14,959 nucleotides of DNA from Clostridia bacterium (GTDB lineage Bacteria > Bacillota > Clostridia > Christensenellales > Aristaeellaceae), in assembly GCA_017551645.1 (NCBI GenBank), contig JAFZLE010000350.1, positions 1 through 14,959 of the forward strand. The letters run 5' to 3'. The notes under the pieces were generated by a model that worked only from the letters and a program-made list of their open reading frames with translations, searched no databases and had not been told where the DNA came from. The position numbers and the translations under genes are program-made. The first letter of the stretch is position 1. Each line of letters begins with the position of its first letter. Shown here piece after piece: positions 13,460 to 14,959 of the stretch.

Positions 13460-14880
13460 TACGCGAGCCTTATCATTCGGGCAATGAAGAAACCTTCAAG
13501 CCCGTCCCTGTTGGGCAGCAGCTGCAATGTCCCGCCGTTTACGCGGCACCGCAGTTTTTCCGGCAGGTACGAGCAGTCCTCATCCAGTTTGAAATTCGGA
13601 TGCGAATCAAGGAATCTCTTTATCTGCTCCTCATTTTCCTGAGGCAGCAAAGTGCAGGTCGAATACACCAAAGTTCCTGAGACTTTGACATACTCCGAGC
13701 AGGTGTCCAGGAGTTTTGCCTGAGTCGAGGCTATCTCGCTAAGCCTTGCTCTCGTTAGGTTATACTTGATGTCCGGCTTGTCCGACATAACGCCCAGCCC
13801 GGAGCACGGGGCGTCGATTATGACCGCGTCAGCGCTGTTTATCATATCGTTCCTGAGCAGGGTAGCGTCTTTCACCGAGCAGCGGATATTGTCAAGTTTC
13901 AGCCGTTTCGCGCCTGCTTTTATCAGGTCGACCCTGTGCTCATGCAGGTCCCAGGCATATACCCTTCCCGTGCCCTGCATCGTCTCTCCAAGCATGAAGG
14001 CTTTACCGCCGGGAGCGGCGCAGGCGTCGATCACATTCATACCCCTGCGGACTTTTGCGGCCATTGCCGCGAGAACGGCGCTTTCGCCCTGGATCGAGTA
14101 CATGCCGTCATTGTACTGCTTTGTCTTGGAAAGATTGCCTGCCTTAAAGATCCGGTAACAGTGAGGCACTGCAGACTTTTCCCACTCATAGCCTTTTTCC
14201 TTCAAAAACGCTTCGGTCGCCTCATCGTCGGAACGGAGCAGGTTGGTCCTTATCGTTTCAAACCTGTTCTCTGGCCTGTAACTCAATATCTCTTCTGCTT
14301 CCTCTGGACCGTACGCTTCTATAAGCAGCTGAACCGCGTCACGGGAAGCGGAATACTCCGTCTCAAGATAAATTATGAGATCGCTTCTGTCCGCTTCGCG
14401 CAGTTTGCCGGCTTCTTTATCCCGTAAAAGCTGTCTGAGCACACCGTTGACAAATCCGGATGCTTCCTGCTTTTTATAAAGCTTTGCCTGATTTACCGCT
14501 TCGTTTACGGCGGCGTGGTCAGGTATCCTGTCAAGGTACAGCAATTGCGCCACCGCGACATGCAGGATGCATACGATAATGTTGTCCGGAGGAGTCTCTA
14601 TATACGCTCCGAGTATATGATCCGTCTTCTTCCTGTGCTCTATCGCCTGATAGAAGATGTTCGTGGCAAGCCGCCTGTCTTCTTCGCTGAGGCGTGACTC
14701 CCTCAGCTGCTTGTCCAGCGCAAGGTTGGAATAGGCGCCATTGTAATACACCTCATACAGCGCCCTTAACGCCAGGAGCCTGCTTTGGCTGGGCGCAACG
14801 GTGTAATCTGGTTTCACCTTGTTTGCCGGTATATTTTTATTGGAATTATAACGCTGATCCCTGTCTGAATAACTGCCCAT
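13459..14880 (-). CDS. rsmB: 16S rRNA m5C967 methyltransferase RsmB
   Basis: A 473-residue SAM-dependent RNA methyltransferase (Sun/Fmu). The N-terminal NusB-like RNA-binding domain (about 30-165) includes SRLLALRALYEV and DHAAVNEAVNQAK. The catalytic domain carries the SAM motif DACAAPGGK (285-293), motif IV DAPCSGLG with C359, and motif VI STCTLLPQENE with nucleophile C409. It is somewhat longer than usual (430-450) because of a polar, Asn/Lys-rich N-terminal tail of about 28 residues (MGSYSDRDQRYNSN and on) before the first conserved helix; the next in-frame Met is far inside the protein, so the start stands. ATG directly follows the fmt stop, with GGGGG five bases upstream. Confidence 0.95.
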   Translation of the reverse strand: MGSYSDRDQRYNSNKNIPANKVKPDYTVAPSQSRLLALRALYEVYYNGAYSNLALDKQLRESRLSEEDRRLATNIFYQAIEHRKKTDHILGAYIETPPDNIIVCILHVAVAQLLYLDRIPDHAAVNEAVNQAKLYKKQEASGFVNGVLRQLLRDKEAGKLREADRSDLIIYLETEYSASRDAVQLLIEAYGPEEAEEILSYRPENRFETIRTNLLRSDDEATEAFLKEKGYEWEKSAVPHCYRIFKAGNLSKTKQYNDGMYSIQGESAVLAAMAAKVRRGMNVIDACAAPGGKAFMLGETMQGTGRVYAWDLHEHRVDLIKAGAKRLKLDNIRCSVKDATLLRNDMINSADAVIIDAPCSGLGVMSDKPDIKYNLTRARLSEIASTQAKLLDTCSEYVKVSGTLVYSTCTLLPQENEEQIKRFLDSHPNFKLDEDCSYLPEKLRCRVNGGTLQLLPNRDGLEGFFIARMIRLA

Positions 14881-14959
14881 TTATTCCCCCAAAATCGTGC
14901 CTATATCTATCTTCTTGCCTGATAAATATGCCTTTGCCGTCATCTGTTTCCCGCCGGGC
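14881..14959 (-). CDS. fmt: Methionyl-tRNA formyltransferase, C-terminal end only
   Basis: The last 26 codons of a gene entering from the right edge, ending with TAA at 14881-14883 directly before the rsmB ATG. The residues include PGGKQMTAKAYLSG followed by KKIDIGTILGE. This matches the usual end of Fmt, where a (P)GKKRM-x-A-x-x-(F/Y)-L-x-G motif precedes a terminal LG. Fmt formylates initiator Met-tRNA. The assignment rests on a short tail plus the conserved fmt-rsmB-rlmN order, so it is likely but not proven. Confidence 0.8.
   Translation of the reverse strand, partial: PGGKQMTAKAYLSGKKIDIGTILGE

Noticed and set aside
1..14959. CRISPR arrays, tRNA/rRNA genes, insertion sequences, phage or toxin-antitoxin genes
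   Set aside because: No direct-repeat series, cloverleaf-like segments, transposase or phage motifs were seen; genes are packed with only short intergenic gaps, all explained by promoters, leaders and terminators.

Overview
The window reads as a piece of a Gram-positive Bacillota chromosome, probably Clostridia, with mid-range base composition. The evidence is a PASTA-domain kinase (PrkC type) paired with a PP2C phosphatase in a Bacillus-like gene order, a Prp protease encoded between L21 and L27, and an L27 carrying the N-terminal extension that Prp removes. The transporter genes resemble those of gut or rumen Clostridia (Christensenellales-like would be a guess, not a finding). Every gene I can support lies on the minus strand, so transcription runs from high to low coordinates.

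Region A (14959 to about 8324) is a tightly packed housekeeping operon: the 3' end of fmt, then rsmB, rlmN, prpC, prkC, rsgA and rpe, with junctions that abut or overlap (TAATG, ATGA, 8-11 bp overlaps). It ends in a strong intrinsic terminator just after rpe. This is the order known from Bacillus subtilis. It combines initiator-tRNA formylation, 16S and 23S rRNA methylation, a reversible Ser/Thr phosphorylation switch, a 30S-maturation GTPase and a pentose-phosphate enzyme.

Region B (about 8256 to 4464) is a carbohydrate-type ABC importer of the LplB / LplC(YtcP) / extracellular solute-binding protein kind. It has its own extended -10 promoter with a dyad over the -10 box, two permeases and a secreted binding protein, and ends in two hairpins, the second a clear terminator. 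No ATPase is encoded here; such systems commonly share an MsmX-like ATPase encoded elsewhere.

Region C (4442 to about 3325) is the rplU-prp-rpmA ribosomal operon, with a near-consensus promoter, a structured leader and a terminator. The Prp protease has its His/Cys pair, and L27 carries the cleavable leader.

Region D (3312 to 819) is a translationally coupled trio: an OGG1-like 8-oxoguanine glycosylase, a divergent QueG-like double [4Fe-4S] protein and a sugar-phosphate isomerase/epimerase-type TIM barrel. The first ATG lies only about 17 bp beyond the rpmA terminator hairpin, so expression by terminator read-through or from an internal promoter is likely.

Region E (794 to 1) holds a very good sigma-A promoter with a perfect dyad over its -35 box, driving fucI (L-fucose isomerase), which runs off the left edge.

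I found no RNA genes, CRISPR arrays, insertion sequences, phage genes or defence systems. The window is mainly housekeeping. The items most worth a second look are the degenerate QueG-like protein in its odd operon and the two promoter-overlapping dyads.
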